A stretch of 64,000 nt of DNA. Origin: VAZQ01 sp963827585 (GTDB lineage: Bacteria > Pseudomonadota > Alphaproteobacteria > Rhizobiales > Xanthobacteraceae). The stretch is from assembly GCA_963827585.1 (NCBI GenBank), contig CAWHCK010000059.1, positions 124,001-188,000 of the forward strand. Reading direction: 5' to 3'. The notes beneath the pieces were generated by a model that was not told where the DNA came from, searched no databases, and was given only the letters and a program-made list of their open reading frames with translations. The translations under genes and the position numbers were made by a program. Of this stretch, positions 62,893 to 64,000 are shown piece after piece (position 1 is the stretch's first letter; each line of letters starts with the position of its first letter).

Positions 62893-63185
62893 CGTCTCCT
62901 CCTGGCTGGAATGTGGCCGTTGCGCGGCCTTTGCCGTCATTCAGCCCGAACTGTGCGGGGCTGTAAAGTGACGTTCGCGGGCCTGGCGAGCATAATCCCG
63001 GCGCCATCGTGTTGACGCGCCGGCGCGATTTTGACGCACGGGACCGCTTCTGCGTATCGGGCGCAAGAGGCGCAAGAATCGCGCCGCGGCCGCGTCCCTA
63101 GCGTCGCGCGGTGAATTGGTCTATGCGGGGCAGGGGCCCATCGACCCGGCGTCGCCGCGGTCAAGCTGTTTGGTGGAACGGGATC

Positions 63186-64000
63186 GTGAACAGCAAGAGC
63201 GCGCAAGCGTCCGAGGTCAATCCGGCGCTGCTGCACAAGAAAATGTTGCAACTCTTGAGCAGCCTGTGGGTGACGCGGGCGGTGGGAAGCTTTGCGCGGC
63301 TCGGCCTTGCGGACGTGATGGAGGATGGCGCCCGCGATCATGCGACGATCGCTGCGGCGCGCGGTCTCGCGCCCGATCGCGTCTATCGGCTGCTGCGCGC
63401 GCTCTCGACCGTCGGGATCGTGGCCGAGGCGGCGCGCGGGCAGTTCGTGCTCACGCCGCTCGGGCGGCTCCTGAGCTCGCACACGCCCAACAACACCAGG
63501 ACGACGGCGATCTTCCTCAACGACTATTTCGCCGACATGTGGATGCATCTCGACGACGCGCTCGCGGGCGAGCGCACGGGCTTCGAAGCGCTCAAGGGCC
63601 GGCCGTTCTTCGAATGGCTGACCGAGCATCCGGACGAAGCCAGGCGCTTCAATCGCATGATGCTGGAAGTGCACGGTCCGGAGACGCCCGCGATCGTCGC
63701 CGCCTACGACTTCTCGCAGTTCGATCACATCGTCGATGTCGGCGGCGGCAACGGCGCGCTGCTGTCGGCGGTGTTGGCCGCCTACCCCAACCGGCGCGCG
63801 ACGCTGTTCGACCTGGCGGAAGCGATCGCCGCGGCCAAGCGGGGCGAGGGCGGGCCGCTCCCGGGGGTGTCCTTCGTCGAAGGCGACGTGTTCGTCACGG
63901 CGGCGCCGGAAGGCGGCGATGCCTATCTCATCCGCCATCTCATGCACGATTACGACGACCCGAGCTGCATTCGCATTCTCGCCAATGTGCGGCGCGCCAT
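63186..64000 (+). CDS. SAM-dependent O-methyltransferase (family 2), 3' end outside window
   Basis: Open from GTG 63186 (start tentative) to the window end, ~271 codons. An N-terminal winged-helix dimerisation domain (LSSLWVTRAVGSFARLGL, LLRALSTVGIVAE) is followed by the SAM-binding Rossmann fold IVDVGGGNGALLSAVLAAYP. The catalytic-His region is HLMHDYDDPSCIRIL, as in plant/fungal-type and acetylserotonin-type O-methyltransferases. It is divergent from dctP across a 293-bp spacer with no recognised feature. Substrate probably a small hydroxylated aromatic or cyclic compound. Confidence 0.88.
   Translation, partial: MNSKSAQASEVNPALLHKKMLQLLSSLWVTRAVGSFARLGLADVMEDGARDHATIAAARGLAPDRVYRLLRALSTVGIVAEAARGQFVLTPLGRLLSSHTPNNTRTTAIFLNDYFADMWMHLDDALAGERTGFEALKGRPFFEWLTEHPDEARRFNRMMLEVHGPETPAIVAAYDFSQFDHIVDVGGGNGALLSAVLAAYPNRRATLFDLAEAIAAAKRGEGGPLPGVSFVEGDVFVTAAPEGGDAYLIRHLMHDYDDPSCIRILANVRRA

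Noticed and set aside
1..64000. CRISPR arrays, tRNA/rRNA genes, insertion sequences, phage integrases
   Set aside because: I found no regularly spaced direct repeats, tRNA-like folds with a TTCGA loop context, or transposase/integrase motifs; the repeats present are isolated palindromes.

Overview
Organism. The window is GC-rich throughout its coding parts. It carries eight Bug/TctC-type periplasmic binding proteins, a MalK-type sugar importer, GlnD, MutS, a long (about 515 aa) indolepyruvate oxidoreductase beta subunit, and several families of palindromic intergenic repeats that I associate with Bradyrhizobium, Rhodopseudomonas and Xanthobacteraceae genomes. I infer an alphaproteobacterium of the order Hyphomicrobiales (Bradyrhizobium-like); the genus is not resolved. 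No rRNA, tRNA, CRISPR array, transposase or integrase was recognised.

Layout. 1-13.5 kb is an organic-acid uptake and catabolism block. It has an incomplete Bug gene, an HpaI-aldolase / Ldh2-dehydrogenase / TctC / TctB / TctA gene run on the minus strand, a divergent class II aldolase, a metallo-beta-lactamase-fold hydrolase, an S9 peptidase, an FMN-dependent hydroxyacid oxidase, an isopropylmalate-dehydrogenase-like enzyme and another Bug gene. 13.6-18.0 kb is a sugar ABC importer (Tat-exported binding protein, two permeases, ATPase). 18.2-21.0 kb is a compact arginine-catabolism run (Lrp-type regulator, ornithine aminotransferase, ArgZ/DDAH-like guanidino hydrolase), followed by an SDR dehydrogenase. 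21.8-34.9 kb holds housekeeping genes (class A penicillin-binding protein, glnD, mutS) interrupted by a sulfonate/taurine-type ABC module with a broken binding-protein gene, an OsmC protein and a Bug protein with a repeated tail. 35-38.6 kb is gene-poor and partly AT-richer, with decayed ABC_sub_bind genes and small hypothetical ORFs. 38.6-46.5 kb has an M15-like peptidase, an NMT1-type binding protein with its permease but no ATPase, three tandem Bug genes and an amidohydrolase. 46.7-50.4 kb is iorB-iorA. 50.7-57.4 kb has a SnoaL-like protein, an AI-2E-family transporter, an alpha/beta hydrolase, a divergent MEMO / AmrS radical-SAM pair with a coupled secreted protein, and a Bug gene. 57.6-63 kb has an ankyrin-repeat protein, a second SnoaL-like protein and a TRAP transporter (DctM-DctQ-DctP). 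An O-methyltransferase runs off the right end.

How it fits together. The dominant theme is import of small organic anions and sugars by binding-protein-dependent systems (TTT, TRAP and ABC) next to dehydrogenases and aldolases that could process them; only one of the eight Bug genes sits with TctA/TctB genes. Intergenic spaces are filled by palindromic repeats that often abut stop codons or ribosome binding sites.

Quality warning. At least nine loci (MBL hydrolase, glnD, sulfonate-binding protein, iorA, iorB, AI-2E transporter, MEMO protein, a small hypothetical and a gene remnant) show one or more single-base frame breaks inside otherwise well-conserved protein sequence. Residual indel errors in the assembly are the simplest explanation for most of them, and any claim of gene loss or fusion here has to survive read re-mapping.
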